Source: Neurospora tetrasperma FGSC 2508 (lineage: Eukaryota; Ascomycota; Sordariomycetes; Sordariales; Sordariaceae). Taken from it: a stretch of DNA of 64,000 nt. Within the stretch, counting starts at the first letter, position 1. Each line of letters begins with the position of its first letter. The notes beneath the pieces are model-generated. The model saw only the letters and a program-made list of their open reading frames with translations, was not told the DNA's origin and ran no database searches. Both the position numbers and the translations under genes were made by a program. Location: assembly GCF_000213175.1 (NCBI RefSeq), contig NW_009799103.1, forward strand, positions 523,295-587,294. The letters are read 5' to 3'. Below are positions 34,409-46,684 of the stretch, in pieces.

Positions 34409-36156
34409 ATGAAACTTTTGATTCCAGTATTTCGATTCGTCCTCGTCGCCAGTCTTCTTGGACGTATTTTGTGTGTTCCGTTAGCTGGAAACGATAGTAA
34501 GTCGCCCAACTCTACAAGGAAACCAAAGACAGGGTAGCGATTGGCTGACTAGGAAACCTAGGATTAGGAGATCGTCCCTACGATGTTGATCAACAAGTTC
34601 GTCACGTTCGTACCCGCTATCAACCTTCGCGGCTGGTGGATATTCCTCTCCACGTGGACGACACCGCACCAAAGGCTATAGCAGATTTCGAGAATGATGG
34701 AAGGAAATCTACGCCAGAACTCCAAACACCATCCACCGGTACAGGGCAGAGTATTGAGGCTGAGGGTGTGATATTGGCGGCAAGAGGAGATGCCTCCACC
34801 GACCAAGCCGACACCGCAGTGACAGGAACAGACATCGAGGTTGAAGAGGTGGCCATCTACACGGACGAGAACGCACAAACGGTCAGCACAGAGACCAACA
34901 CCATCCCCATAGTCTCACCAGCAACGCCCTCTTCCTCATCAACCTCATCATCGGCATCCTCGTCTTCATCTTCATCCCCGGCAGTCATCACAACCCTCAA
35001 ACCAAAAACCAAACGCACCAACCGCTCCTCCTACCTTTCATTCAACAAGGCAAACCAAAAACTCATCAAACCCATCAAGCACACCAAGCTCACAAACACG
35101 CCTCCATCAACCAACGACGACACACCAACAATCCTCCCCGACACCACCACCACCACCACCACCACCACCACCTTCACCCACCCCGGCTTCCTCCCCCAAC
35201 GTCTCCCCGGCATAACCTACGCCCCCTACGACCTAACAGGCTGCCGCTCCCCCGCCAACATCACCTCCGACTTCGCCATAATCGCCCAAACGCGTCTCTA
35301 CTCCTCCGTCCGCATCTACGGCGTCGACTGCTCCCAAGTCCTGCACACCCTCCGCGCCGCCTCCTCCGTCTCCTCTCCCCCTTTAAAACTCTTCCTCGGC
35401 ATCTTTTCTCTATCCGACCTCTCCTCGCAACTCACCACCTTGATCAAAGACGTGCAGACCTTCGCCGTCACTGAAAAAATATCTGTGGACGACGTCTGGA
35501 CCAACATGATTGACACCATCTCCGTCGGCAACGAGCTCGTCAACAACGGCCAAGCCACCCCCGCGCAAGTGTTGGCGGCTGTGCGTACAGTAAGGAAGGT
35601 ATTGCGAAGGGAGGGATACCGTGGTCCTGTAGTCACTGTCGATACTTTCGTTGCTGTTTTACAACATCCTGAACTGTGTAGTAGTTCCGAGGTGGATTAC
35701 TGCGCGGTGAATGTCCATCCGTTTTTTGATGCGCATACGGAGGCGGAGCGGGCGGGGGAGTTTGTCAGGAGGCAGGTGATGAATTTGAGGGAGGTTATCA
35801 ATCCCAAGACCCAGGCCCAGGCCCAGGCCCAGGGGAATGACCTGTCTCAGGGGACTGACCCAAATCAAGGGAAAGGGGATAAGGGAGGGGAACGACGGAA
35901 AAAAAGGGTGGTGGTTACCGAAACGGGATGGCCCAAGCAGGGAAATGCAAATTACCGGGCGGTTCCCGGACGATGGGAACAAAAGACGGCGGTGGAGGGC
36001 GTGATGAAGGCTTGGAGAGAGGGAAGCCAGAGGGGGTTTGTTGGAGACGATGGAGATTTTGAGCTGTACTTGTTTACGGCGTTTGATGATGAGTGGAAGA
36101 AGGCGGATAAGGGCACGTTTTATGCGGAGCAGTTTTGGGGGATACATGATCGTTGA
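34409..36156 (+). CDS. Secreted GH17 beta-1,3-glucanase, cell-wall type
   Basis: Glycoside hydrolase family 17 enzyme acting on wall beta-1,3-glucan (endoglucanase or glucanosyltransferase), similar to fungal Scw11/BtgE-type wall proteins. Exons 34409-34496 and 34562-36156 give 560 aa. The intron has donor GTAAGT, a CTGAC branch and acceptor CCTAG. The N-terminus is a clear signal peptide (MKLLIPVFRFVLVASLLG). A long Ser/Thr-rich disordered linker with a Thr run follows, then the TIM barrel from GITYAPYDLTGC. The predicted acid/base is Glu354 in SVGNELVNNG and the nucleophile is Glu483 in VVVTETGWPKQG. A Gln/Ala/Gly/Lys-rich insertion precedes the nucleophile strand. No GPI-anchor signal is visible at the C-terminus. 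An in-frame ATG at 34343 would bury the signal peptide, so the later start is preferred. Family is secure; exact substrate preference is inferred. Confidence 0.92.
35145..35174 (+). repeat. (ACC)n coding microsatellite
   Basis: Ten ACC codons in a row encode the Thr run in the linker of the GH17 enzyme, a probable O-mannosylated spacer. The repeat keeps the reading frame and may vary in length. Confidence 0.85.
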
Positions 36157-37002
36157 TTTCTTCCTTTTCTTTTCTTCATTTTTTATGTTCTTGTTGGCTA
36201 TGTATATCCTCTTGTTGGCTATGTTGGGCGTTATGTGGGGGGCTACCTATCGTTCTACAGTTTTTGTTTCTCGGTTTTTCTTGGTGAGGTCGATGGTCTG
36301 GGTCCTCTTCTACTTTCTACGTCTACTTATTTATTTATATATCATTTTGTTGGGTGGATTTCTTGGACGGTTTACGAGTTACGAATATTTGGCTTGGGAT
36401 CAATCATGGGTATCTAGGTATTAGAGAGGGGGAGGACATTGGACTCATCAGGTGTAGATGAGAGAGATATGTGATAGGCAAGACTGAAGGTACTTAGGAT
36501 AATGGTTACCAGGCAGGCTTCATAGGGGGGAATGATAACAAGCAGAATAATACTTCTTCCACCCAAGATCTTATATATACCGCAATTTAACAGTTTCACT
36601 CGACGCCGAGGCTATGTAGTGGTAGTGTATCCAATACCATTCACATCATCACATTACGTATTAACTATCTATCTTGGTCTATCGTAGCATCCATCCATCC
36701 TTCTACCCTCCGCCATTGCTTCCCGGCCTTTTCTTCCAGCCCATCATCCAATTCATATTCATGTCATTTCACACCATTCATTTTACTTTTTTGTCCCCCC
36801 ATTCCATTTCATAAAGCCTACAAGCCCATATCCCGTCTTCTAACCTCCATAACCCCCTTTCGCTGTCTTTATGGATTATCTCAACGTGGCTGCTGTGGGA
36901 AATAATCCATAAAGTGTTTTTACAGCAACATAGTGTGGAACTAGACAAACAAAGAAAGAAAGGGAACAAGTAAGTGCAGGAAGAAGTCTACCAGCTCTTC
37001 AA
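36157..37002. other. Intergenic region between convergent genes
   Basis: An 846-bp T-rich interval that contains the 3' ends of the GH17 gene and lcb1. Short frames here are not supported as genes. Confidence 0.6.
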
Positions 37003-38770
37003 CTAAGCAGTAGGAACACCCAACTTGTTATTCCCCTTCTTGGTCATGACCTTGGTGATGGCGTGACGAATCGCAATGCCGGCCTTCTCCGTCTCCTTCT
37101 TAGACAGGCCAGAAGTGACGCAGACCTTGAGGGCCGGGGTGGCGGTGTAGACGTTGTCCTTGAGGCCCATGTGGGTGGTGATGGGACCGCCCTTGAGGCG
37201 AGTGACGAGGATGTTGTTTGCGAGGCACTGTCGTTTTGTTAGTATTATCATATGGGGAAAAGAAGGAAAACAAAAAACATACCTCATCAGCAACCTCCTG
37301 CAGCAAACGCTCCTGATCCTCCGCCGTCAGCCTCCTCGCTTCCACCACCTGCGGCTTCAGCACCAACAGCAAAATCGGATTCTCGGGCGCGCTGGTGCAA
37401 ATCACCCAATCACTCTTGGGATCCAACTGCGCCCTCATCAACCGGATATTCTCCCTGCACACGCCCAACGTCGCGTCGGGGTTCTCCTGAATGACGTGCA
37501 AGCTCTCGCTGGCGATGATGGCCAACATAGCCGGCAACGCGGCCGAAAACGTATAACTCGCGGCCGTCAAGCGCTGATGCTCCACCACGTCCTTGGGTCC
37601 CGCACAGAACCCGCCGCCGGCACAGAGGGGACCAGCGAGCGAGCCAACAATCATGTCCACCTGGGTAGGGTCGACGTTCTGCGCCTCGGTCAGGCCGCGG
37701 CCGGTCCGGCCCAGGACGCCAAACGACCACGTCTCGTCCAGCATGATGCGGAACTTGTACTTCTCCTTGAGCTCGATCAGGCGGGGCAGGTCGTTCATCT
37801 CGCCCGTGGTCTCGAACAGGGCCTCGGTCACGAGAAAGCGGCGCGTCAGCTTCTTGGTGCGGGCCTGCTCGGCCACCACCTTGGCCATGACGCGCTCGAG
37901 GTCGTCCAGGTCGTTGTGCGCGTACCACCGAATGTTGGAGCGCGAGATCTCGAGGCCGCGCCGGATCGAGTAGTTGACGGCCCGGTCGGCCACAATGATG
38001 TCGCCACGCTTGCAAAAGGCCGGGATCACGGACGAGATGGTGGAGAAGGCTTGCGCGTACACGATGCAGCCTTCGGTACCAATGTAGTTGGCAATGTCGG
38101 CCTCGGCGCGCATGTGCACGTCCTGGGTGCCGTAGAACTGGGGCGGGCCGCAGGGGCCGACGCCGTAGGTGCGAAGGGTCTGGATGGCTTTTTCTTTGAT
38201 TTGCTCGTTGGCGTTGAGGTTGTAGAAGTTGTACGAGGCGAGGTTGGTGACGGTGCGGCCATTGGCGAGCTTGGATTTGGGGCCGGTTGCGCTGTGTTTG
38301 CGACTTTGTGTAAGCACATTGGGTCTTCTCCTTCTTCTGGTTTGTGAGCATCGATAGGAGAAAATCTTACCCAACAATGATTGGCAACTTCTCGGACTCC
38401 ATCTCCTCGAGGACGGTCATGTTCGGCACGAGAGGCTCGGGGGTCCATTCGTCAACGAGCTCATCGATTTCCTGTTTGTCCCAGCATCAGCACTTGGTCC
38501 TCCCTCTCTTTAACGCCTTATCCCCCGTGTGGAACTCACATCGTCAGTCAACTTGATAAAGTTCTGCTTCGAAGTCGAGTAGGCCGGCGCCATAAGGTAT
38601 CTGATGAAGAAGATGACCAGGACCAGCTCGATAGCCGAGCGCACCGGATCGTTCTGGTACGATGACCTGACATAGCGGATCAGGACTGCGGACCCCGGCA
38701 CCTTTTGGAAGGCCGTGATGGCTTCGTTGAGCCATTCGGTCAGGTGGGTTTGGAGTTCTTGGAGCTCCAT
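37003..38770 (-). CDS. lcb1: Serine palmitoyltransferase subunit 1 (Lcb1)
   Basis: Non-catalytic subunit of serine palmitoyltransferase, which condenses serine and palmitoyl-CoA in the first step of sphingolipid synthesis at the endoplasmic reticulum. Four exons, 38770-38540, 38471-38371, 38291-37283 and 37227-37003, give 521 aa. Donors are GTGAGT, GTAAGA and GTATGT; acceptors are AACAG, CACAG and GACAG. One membrane segment lies near residues 45-65 (IELVLVIFFIRYLM). The alpha-oxoamine synthase fold follows. Cys158 in YGVGPCGPPQFYGT matches the cysteine mutated in human SPTLC1 neuropathy. The cofactor lysine found in Lcb2 is absent (GSLAGPLCAGGGFC), as expected for Lcb1. The last exon encodes the small C-terminal domain and is needed for the proper end. 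The gene lies directly downstream of fks1 on the same strand. Identity is secure. Confidence 0.95.
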
Positions 38771-39982
38771 CTTGTCTCGTTCTTTCGTCTGGTAGCCTCA
38801 AGTTGGTGGCTCGTTGGATGCGACGCGATGCGATCAAAGGATGGCGCTCGAGGTGTGCGATGCGGCTGGCGGACTGGGTGGGAATCGGATGATGCGCGTG
38901 CCGGCTGCGTCCCTCTAGTAATCGTCGACCGAGAACGAGAGAGGTACCGCTGGGGAACCTCGATGATCTCTCGTCTCCGTCGTACGTAGTATGTGGAGAA
39001 AGGTTCACGGGAGAGGAAGCAGAAACGACCAAGCTGTCTGTCTCTATCTTGCCCACAAGTAATCGGAGAAGTTGGGCGGTCAAGAAATCCACGTGTCGGA
39101 CCCTTCGGAGTGTTCCAGTAGCTGCTGTGTAGAGGCACCACCATCATACACAGGCCCATTCAGCACCAAAGGTCCCTAAGCCTGGACGCTCCAAGAGCCA
39201 ATCACCCTTGCTTACCTTTGGATTTTTCAGGTGCTGCAGAAGCTCAGGGGTAACTGTCCAGTTGACCAATCAATACGGTTTAAACATCGGATCTCGGCTC
39301 AAACCGCCCCCACCACCGAGTCTGCCTCGAATCGATTGTTCACAACAACACCACCAGCCCACAATAACATACGTCCCCACGTTAAACAATGTATAAGGTC
39401 ACGAGCTAGGAAGTGCAAGTGTGTAGTGCAACAGGAAAGGGTTTCGCTCTAATACTAGTAGTACTAAGTGTAGAATCTCCGCCAGACTAGATATAACATG
39501 AGTAAAAAAGGTACTAGAAAAGAACACAACCCAGTGTGCGTGCAGAATGAAAGTGTGTCAAGAAGACAAAGACAAGTCTAGAAAAGCCGTGTGTATCATC
39601 ATGCCTTTGAACCGCAGCCGCCACCCACCGTCGCCGAACCCAATCCCCGTTTCTTCGCTACTGTCACGCTCATCCATATGTAAAGATTTTGCCCCATTGC
39701 AGTCCAGGTGTAGCTACTCAAGGAGCAAGATGAGGGAACAGAGGGAAGAAACAAACATAGATATGTCAACACCGAATACACTAGACCTCTTTCTCACACA
39801 CACACACCATTCGACCGAGTTTTACACCACAATTCATGATTTCCGTTGCTACTAACCACGCAAAACCCAAAAACAAAAATAAATATCGAAACAAAAAAAA
39901 CACCAGAGAACTGGTACTAGAGTGTCAAACCAATTAACCCTATGCTACCATACCAGTTCTCCCCTTTTTTTGCTTCTTCATC
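38771..39982. other. Intergenic region between fks1 and lcb1
   Basis: A 1.2-kb interval between two minus-strand genes that includes the fks1 3'UTR (left of 39983) and the lcb1 promoter and leader (right of 38770). The lcb1 leader next to the start is free of obvious upstream ATG codons. No additional gene is supported. Confidence 0.55.
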
Positions 39983-42900
39983 TTAAAATGCCATCCTCCT
40001 TTCAGCCTTGCTAGTAGCCTTGGCGACATAGTCCGATGTTGTCGTCGGGGTCCAGACACCAGAGTAGTTAGTAGCCTTGGTTCCCGTCTCCAGGCGACCT
40101 CTGGTGTCGTCATTGTCACCAGAAGGTCCCAGCTTCCAGGGGTACTGCCTGAGGATCAAGCTTCCACCGCCAAAACTGTTGACCACGTCGAGCGTGTCAG
40201 TAGGAAGCTGTTTGCCGGCCACAATCGGTCCAACAATCAGGGCGACAAAGATGACAAGCAGGACAAAGTAGAGGATCGCATAGCGGATCACACGTCTCCT
40301 CCTGAGCTTCGTCTGCTTCAACGAGTAAATGGGGGCACGAATTTGACGGCTACAAAGATATTGCGTTAGCAAGAGAGTCAAAACAAAGCGCAGAACAGGT
40401 TGGAATGACATACCTTGGACGGAGCCAGAAGAGAATGACCGAGTGGAGCACATCGACCTTGGGGATGATAAGGACGGGGAACATGGAGAACAGAATCAGG
40501 TGGCCAAGGATAAAGTCGGCGCCAAACATGCTGAGCTCCGTGATCTTGGCAAGCCACTCACGAGCAGGTTGCGAAACCGAGTGCCAGCCCATAGAGTACC
40601 ACTTGCCCGTCCAGAAGGCAATGTTGGAGGTATCAGTCTTGAACTCACGAGTCAAGGCCAACGAGACAATCATCTTGATGATGAAGCGCTGAATCGAGAC
40701 CATGGCGATCATGCCGAGGAGCGTAGGGGTAAACTCAAAGTTCTGCAGGACGAACATGACTTCGAACATAACCAAAAGGATAATGACCGACATACCATGG
40801 GCAATGGCGGCCAGAACACTACCAAACTTCTTGCAGCACATGCTCAACAGAGGACCCATGCAGCAGGCCATGCCGAACAAGCCACCAAGGACACCGGCGT
40901 TGACAGCCATGGGCGCAAACGTGACAACCAAGAGACGGATCAAGGCGGCGGTAGGCTGGATGCTATCGTCGTTGGCATGGGGTCCAAAATCGCCCTTGAC
41001 ACCAGTCTGCGCGTTGATGAACAGGTACGGAATGGTCGTCAAGCAGACAAGGATGAAGGGGGTAAGCATCTCGGACCAGAACAGGTTGGTGATGGCAGCC
41101 CTGGCAACATCGCCCGAAAGCTTGCTCGACGGGTCTCCGATAATCTTGCGCTTGAAACCAGTGATTCGAATACGCGAGAGACGGCAGAAGGTGATCCAAG
41201 ACGAGGCGTGCGAGCGAGAGTTACCACGCGAGAGCCAGCGGAGATACTCGCGGTAGTCGATGAAGAAATCGCCCCAAGAGAACTGGTGAGGGTTGTAGAG
41301 GAAGGGCGAGATGACCAAGGCCATGAGCGAGATCCAGAAGTAGATCAGGGCAGCGTGCCAGACAGTCAGGCAGGCAAAGAGCAACATCATGACCAATCTG
41401 GCTCCGAAGTAGATCGAAGGACCGGCGAAACGGGAGTAGAGAACACCAAAGGGAATACGCGCGGTGGCGAAACCACGACCGGTACCGATATACCTGGCAC
41501 CACCGAAGGACAAATCTTGCTGGACAGAGTTGGCGTAGATCTGACAGACGAACACTTCGAAGAAGGGCGAGAGCGAAAGGATCTGCTTGATGAAACGAGT
41601 CGCAGAGCGGATCACACCCTTCTCCATCATCTCCTGGACTATCAGGGGAACGAAGGCAAGGAACAAGACGAAGATAATCGAGAGAACACAGCGGTAAACC
41701 CAGTCCAGAAGAGCGTCGGTGTTGGAGCAGCCGGTGGGGAAGAGGGCATCGGTAATGGGAACCTCGCGGTTATACTCGCAGCGGATCGTCTCATGACGCA
41801 GTACGCCGATGTTAACGCAGCAAAGCATGAAGAGCTGGACCGAGAGCATAATGAACATGTTGTTCAAGTGGAAACCGGGATGGGCGTAGTAGAAGGACAG
41901 GAAACGATCGATGGGGAGCTGAGTTCCAAGGTAGTGGTACTCGCGAGAGAGCAGCTGCTCACCCATACCAGTTCCAATCTTGGTGGTGAAGTTGAGAATG
42001 GAGCCGAAACCCAAATCACGACCCTTACCACACTGGTAGTAATCGCAGTGCTTGATGCGGCCACCACGCAGAAGAGCGTTCATACCAGCGTAAATATCCT
42101 CGTTCAGATGCAAACCCTTTTGAGCCTTGGAGACACCACCACGGGTAGTCATGAAGATACCGTTGAGGAAATCAGGATGACCGTAATGGAGCTTGCCACC
42201 AATCTGGGCCAAGGTTCTGGCGAAGAGCGTACCGAATGTCTGTTCCTTACCGGCGGCAATATCACCGAGGATACCAATGTTCTCGGAGAAAATGTACTCA
42301 CGAGCACCGAGAATGGCAACAGGGTGGCGGACCTCGTTCTTGACACCGGGAGTGTAGGGCGAAAGGTTGTCGGTCTTCATCTCCTCGAACTCGGCCAATA
42401 CGCTGCGGATCTTAAGGCACTCCTCGAGATAGTTGTCTTGGTTGGCATCGATAAGCTGGATGTACTCGCCGCGGTAGAAGATGATGGCGTGGTTCTGGTT
42501 GTCGGACTTTCCGTCACCGAGAATGGGGTTTCCGGAAAGCTGGATACGGAACTTGGGCCGGCGCGAACCGTTCTCCATGATCTCAGAGTGACCGTCGATG
42601 AGAGCAGAGTACAGACGAGGCTCCTCACCTTCGGCAAGAGGAGGCTCTTCGTCAAGGTAGGCGATTTGGAGATCGGGGTAAGCGCGCAACAAGAACTCGG
42701 CGTTCTCCATTTCCTCCTTCTTGAACTTGGCGAAACGCTGCATGGAAATGCAGAGCTTGAACTTGCGACGAGCCATGCGCTCCAGCTCACGCTCGAGCTT
42801 GTCGGAGTTACCGCCAAACATCTGGACGACTTCGGGGTTCTCGACACGGTAGAGAAGCTTAATGGCACGAGCGTAGTTCATGAAACCCGAGACGGTACGG

Positions 42901-45900
42901 TACAAGGTCTGGAAGCGAAGCGAGGCCCAAATACGGGTTCTGAGGGTATACTCGGGTGCCGAGGACTTGAAACCGATGCAGTAGAAGGGAAGATCGTCGA
43001 TCTTGCTCTTGACGGTCTCCTTCTCCTTCTCCTTTTCCTTCTCCTTCTCAGTCTCGCCGTTGAACTGCGAGGTCTCATCCGCGAGAATCTTGGTGTCCTT
43101 AACGAAGCAGTCCCATTCGTGGGGATGGAGCTGCTTGAGGTATTCCAGGAGAGTGACACGCGAGTAGGGCTCATCTTCACGAATGATTTCACGCAGAGAA
43201 AGAAGAATCTTTTCGCTGTAGTGAGGAATCATGACAGTGAAGGTAGGCATGTTGTCAACAGGGAGGGGCTCGGGGATGGGAGTAGAGAGCGACTGGGCGA
43301 AGAAGGAAATTCTGCGCTCGGCTTCGCTGTACTGAGGGAAGAACTCGGTCTTGAAAGACTGGTCTTCCTGGGAAACGAAGAAAGTGGGGGCACGCAGAGT
43401 ACGCTTGCCTTCCTGCTCAGAGGGCACCTGGTGGTAGAGGAGCTTCTGGACGTGATCAATGGCCAGAAGGTGCTCGCGGTACATGGAGATGACGATAGCA
43501 TTCCAGATCTGGGAGATGAGGACCTTGGGCTTGTACTTGATCTCCATGTCCGTAGTGGCGAGAACCTTGGAGTAGATACGCTTGGGCAAGCGAGCGTAGA
43601 CGTTTCTCCAAGGAGTCCAGATCGAGGAACCAAGGTAGAAAGCTCTGGCGACCGAGAAGACGGAGTTGATCAAGACGTACCACAGATACGTATCGAGGAA
43701 GAAGAAGATCATACCAGTGAAGATCATCAGACCCATCGTGATTTGCGGCTGGTACGGGCAGAGATACGTCTTCAAAATCGAGTCTCCAAGACATGACCTG
43801 GTATCCATAAGACCAATGTAACGAATTGGGTCACGAATCGACAGTGTCAAATACACGTACGACTCTCCGAACTTGGCGCCGAAAACCACAACCCACAGAC
43901 CAAACGACATGGCCATGTCATGACCGTTGAGGCGAGGCCAGCTGGCAGTAAATGTCTGACTGGCGACGTACTTGCGTGAGTTCTTGGTGAGGTAACTGCC
44001 GAAGAGACCACCCAGAGGCATCACGGCAAAGAACAAGAAGGTGACGAGAGCGATAAAGAAGTGAACGATGCCGACGATATAGACAGGGGTGCTGTTCTGA
44101 TGATCAATCAGAGCCTGGCCTGACAGGCCCGGAAGGAAGACATAGACACCAGGAGCCAAGTTGATGATGAGGACGAAGACCATGAACAGCATTCGCTTGG
44201 ACAGATGCTGCGCACCAGACCATCTGCGAGGAACATAGGCCCATTCTGCCAGAGTTGCTCCAAAGTTGATCAGCGAAGCGACAGCACCACCGAAACCGAC
44301 AAAGGACCACATGGCAGCCTTGGGAGGTGACTGGTTAACCTGCTGTTCGTACATGGGAGTGATGATGGTAGGCATGTTGTAGGCAGTGTAGAACCAGAAC
44401 ATGGTCAAGTGAATGATCCAGATACGGTTGAAGTTGACAAGCATGTGGAACCACGAGCGTGTCTCCCTGTAGGTCTTGAAGAAGCACTTCTTCCAGTTGA
44501 CATCCTTGAGCTTGAGATAACGCTCAGCGGGAGGGACGTCCACCAGCTTGCTCTTGTCCTCAAGAACGATACGGTTGATACCTTCGGGATACCAGAAGAG
44601 CTGGTTGCAGTCATCATAACCGATAATCTGCTCGTGATCTCTTTCGCGACGGACGTAGACACCTTCGTAGATCTCGTAACCCTGATCGCGGCAGTAGCGA
44701 TACAGCGGGGTGATGACGTTGTTGAGGAAGGTGAACTCCTCAACGGGCTCGACCATGTTTTGGCACGCGGGCGAGTTGAGATAGTCATCGGCGCACTTGA
44801 AGAGGAAGCACAGACACTCGGGCATGAAGCGGACCTGGTTGGCTTCGCCCCAAATCAGGAGATAAAGGGCAAGCTGTCGCACACGGTCATGCTGCGACAT
44901 CCTGTTCATGCGAGTCTTCCAACGGAACTCGGCCGCCTCCAACGAATCATCACCCTCCAGCTCTTGAAGGATCTCGGCTTCGTTTTGGGGCTCGTCACCC
45001 TTGGCCTTTTTCTTGGTGCGCTTCAGGTTGCCCTTCTTGCCCTTGATGTTGGCGAAACCGACGGCATCGTCCAGATCCAGATGGGCAGCGAAGTACCACT
45101 TGCGGTAGTTTGCGTTGTCGCCACCGATGTAGTCGGCATGGAGCGAGAGAAGAGCCTGGTTGGGAGTCATACGAGAAGCACGGGAGTCGAGAAGCGTCAT
45201 GAGATGGTCGTACATGTTGCGCATGCTGTCACGCTGGAAACCGAACTTTGCGCAGAGATCCAAAAAGATGTCCTCCACCTCCTCCTTCGAGAGGGGGATT
45301 TGGGCATCCGACGTCCAGGCGGGATACGGTTCCTTGGAGCGCTGGCCGGCAGGAAGAACGTTACCGTAGTCCATGCCGTAGTTTGGTGTCGACGCGCCAG
45401 ACGAGCGGTTTCCGCCGTACGAGATCTGCGAGGAAGGAGGGCGATAACCCCGGGCACCGCCCTGGTCGCCATACTGACTGTCGTAGCGCTCATCGCCACG
45501 GCCATAGTAGTCCATCTCGGCGGCACGGGCCATGTCGGACCTCATGGTGAAATCGCTAAAGGTCTCGGAATCCTCCTCAGAGCCACGAGCGGCATGGTTG
45601 TCTCGATAGCCGCCGGCCTGGTCGTAGCCATGCTGGTCGTAGTAGCCGTTGTCGTAACCCTCCTGAAACCCTTCATGGTTGTCGTAATAACCACCATCCT
45701 GGTGGTACGGGTTGTTTGGGTCGGCGTTATAGTAGCCGCTGCAAGACAGGACAAAGCGTCAGTCGCAGGCGTTCAAAAAAAAAGGGGGAAGAGAGCAAGA
45801 TTTGGGGAACATACGACTCATCATAGTAACCTTCGCCATGCTGACCGCCGGCAGCGTGTCCTCCATTACGGTTATCATAGTACTGCTGATCGTCGTTGTA

Positions 45901-45990
45901 ATACGCGTCACCATTTCCATTTGCGTTGGGAGCATGGCCGTAGCCATCATCGTGATGGCCTCCGCCGCCTTGCTGAGGGTATCCCGACAT
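39983..45990 (-). CDS. fks1: Fks1, 1,3-beta-glucan synthase catalytic subunit
   Basis: Plasma-membrane GT48 enzyme that polymerises UDP-glucose into wall beta-1,3-glucan under Rho1 control; it is the echinocandin target. Exons 45990-45815, 45738-40414 and 40349-39983 give 1955 aa. Intron donors are GTATGT in both cases; acceptors are TTGCAG and TTGTAG. The N-terminus is Gly/Tyr/Asp/Gln-rich and disordered. The Fks1 N-terminal domain, a first membrane block, the large cytosolic glucan synthase domain ([36 protein letters not shown]) and a C-terminal membrane block follow in the usual order. Hot-spot 1 reads YLTLSIRDP (688-696), with Tyr where yeast has Phe639. Hot-spot 2 reads DWVYRCVL (1404-1411). 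A Lys/Glu repeat precedes the glucan synthase core. The leader has its own intron and a tiny upstream ORF. Identity is secure. Confidence 0.96.
43017..43056 (-). repeat. Coding GAGAAG repeat in fks1
   Basis: A six-base repeat on the coding strand encodes alternating Glu-Lys residues in a cytosolic loop just before the conserved [13 protein letters not shown] block. The loop is poorly conserved in the family, so length change here is probably tolerated. Confidence 0.8.
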
Positions 45991-46005
45991 ATTGGGCAAT
46001 TAAAG

Positions 46006-46079
46006 CTGGGCGGGACAGGTCAGCGGATTGAAAGAATATATAATATGGGCTGTGGCGGGTCGAATTTTGGACAACTTAC
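46006..46079 (-). other. Predicted intron in the fks1 5'UTR (74 nt)
   Basis: Reading on the minus strand, TCAG is followed by GTAAGT (donor, 46079), then a GCTGAC branch point and a CCCAG acceptor ending at 46006. Fifteen leader nucleotides remain between the acceptor and the fks1 start codon. Size, donor, branch and acceptor all match the coding introns of this window. Confidence 0.65.
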
Positions 46080-46083
46080 CTGA

Positions 46084-46095
46084 TCAGAAGCGCAT
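46084..46095 (-). promoter_or_regulatory. Three-codon upstream ORF (MRF) in the fks1 leader
   Basis: ATG CGC TTC TGA lies four nucleotides before the predicted leader 5' splice site. After splicing, the stop codon sits about 19 nt before the fks1 start. No other ATG was found in the preceding roughly 450 nt of leader strand, so this is likely the first one a scanning ribosome meets. Confidence 0.5.
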
Positions 46096-46684
46096 GGGAG
46101 ACAACGAATCAAGGAATGGGATAATTAACGTTTGGACCAAAAACTGGGAATTGTTGCCGAGTGGTGCTTGCGATAATGCAGCAGCAAAGCGACAACAGCA
46201 ACGACGATTACTAAAGCTGGTATGCGTAGAAATAGCAGAAGTGGCGGGCCACTGCAATCAATGCAGCTCCTTCCTGGTGTTGTTTGATGATGGTGAGCGG
46301 TGGGTGCTGAAGAGCCGTCTATCGGTGTCGTGAACCGGTGTAGCCCAGGGGCGCAGGCAGGTGGTGCTGGCGTTGACTGTCTGCTGCTGCAGGCAGTAGT
46401 GCTGCGGTGGGCGTCGGGCTTGCAATTCTAAGCGTTGTTTTGTCGATGAGCAGCGATAACGAGTCGAACCGAATGATTTATTATTTCTTCTCTTTTTTTT
46501 TTCCTTTCCAAACTACCCGCTCTGCTTTTCTTCTCTGCAAACAAAACGATTGGCGCGGTGACTTGGCGGTGGGCAAATGCCAACGACGCAGGCCTCCTGG
46601 GAAAATCAATCAATCGCGCGACGGAACGAGCGATGAGGGGAAGGGAGGAGGCGAGTGACAGAAAGTTGCCGGTGAGCGAGTGTA

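Noticed and set aside
37154-38347. Plus-strand frame of 397 codons antisense to lcb1
   Set aside because: It runs across lcb1 introns and encodes no family; lcb1 is clear on the other strand.
40443-43796. Plus-strand open frame of 1117 codons antisense to fks1
   Set aside because: It is the mirror of a strongly codon-biased gene. The translation is rich in Glu, Gly, Val and Arg with no domains, while the minus strand is plainly Fks1.
44409-46031. Plus-strand frame of 540 codons antisense to the fks1 N-terminus
   Set aside because: It crosses the fks1 intron and leader and has no recognisable domain; it is a shadow of the coding strand.
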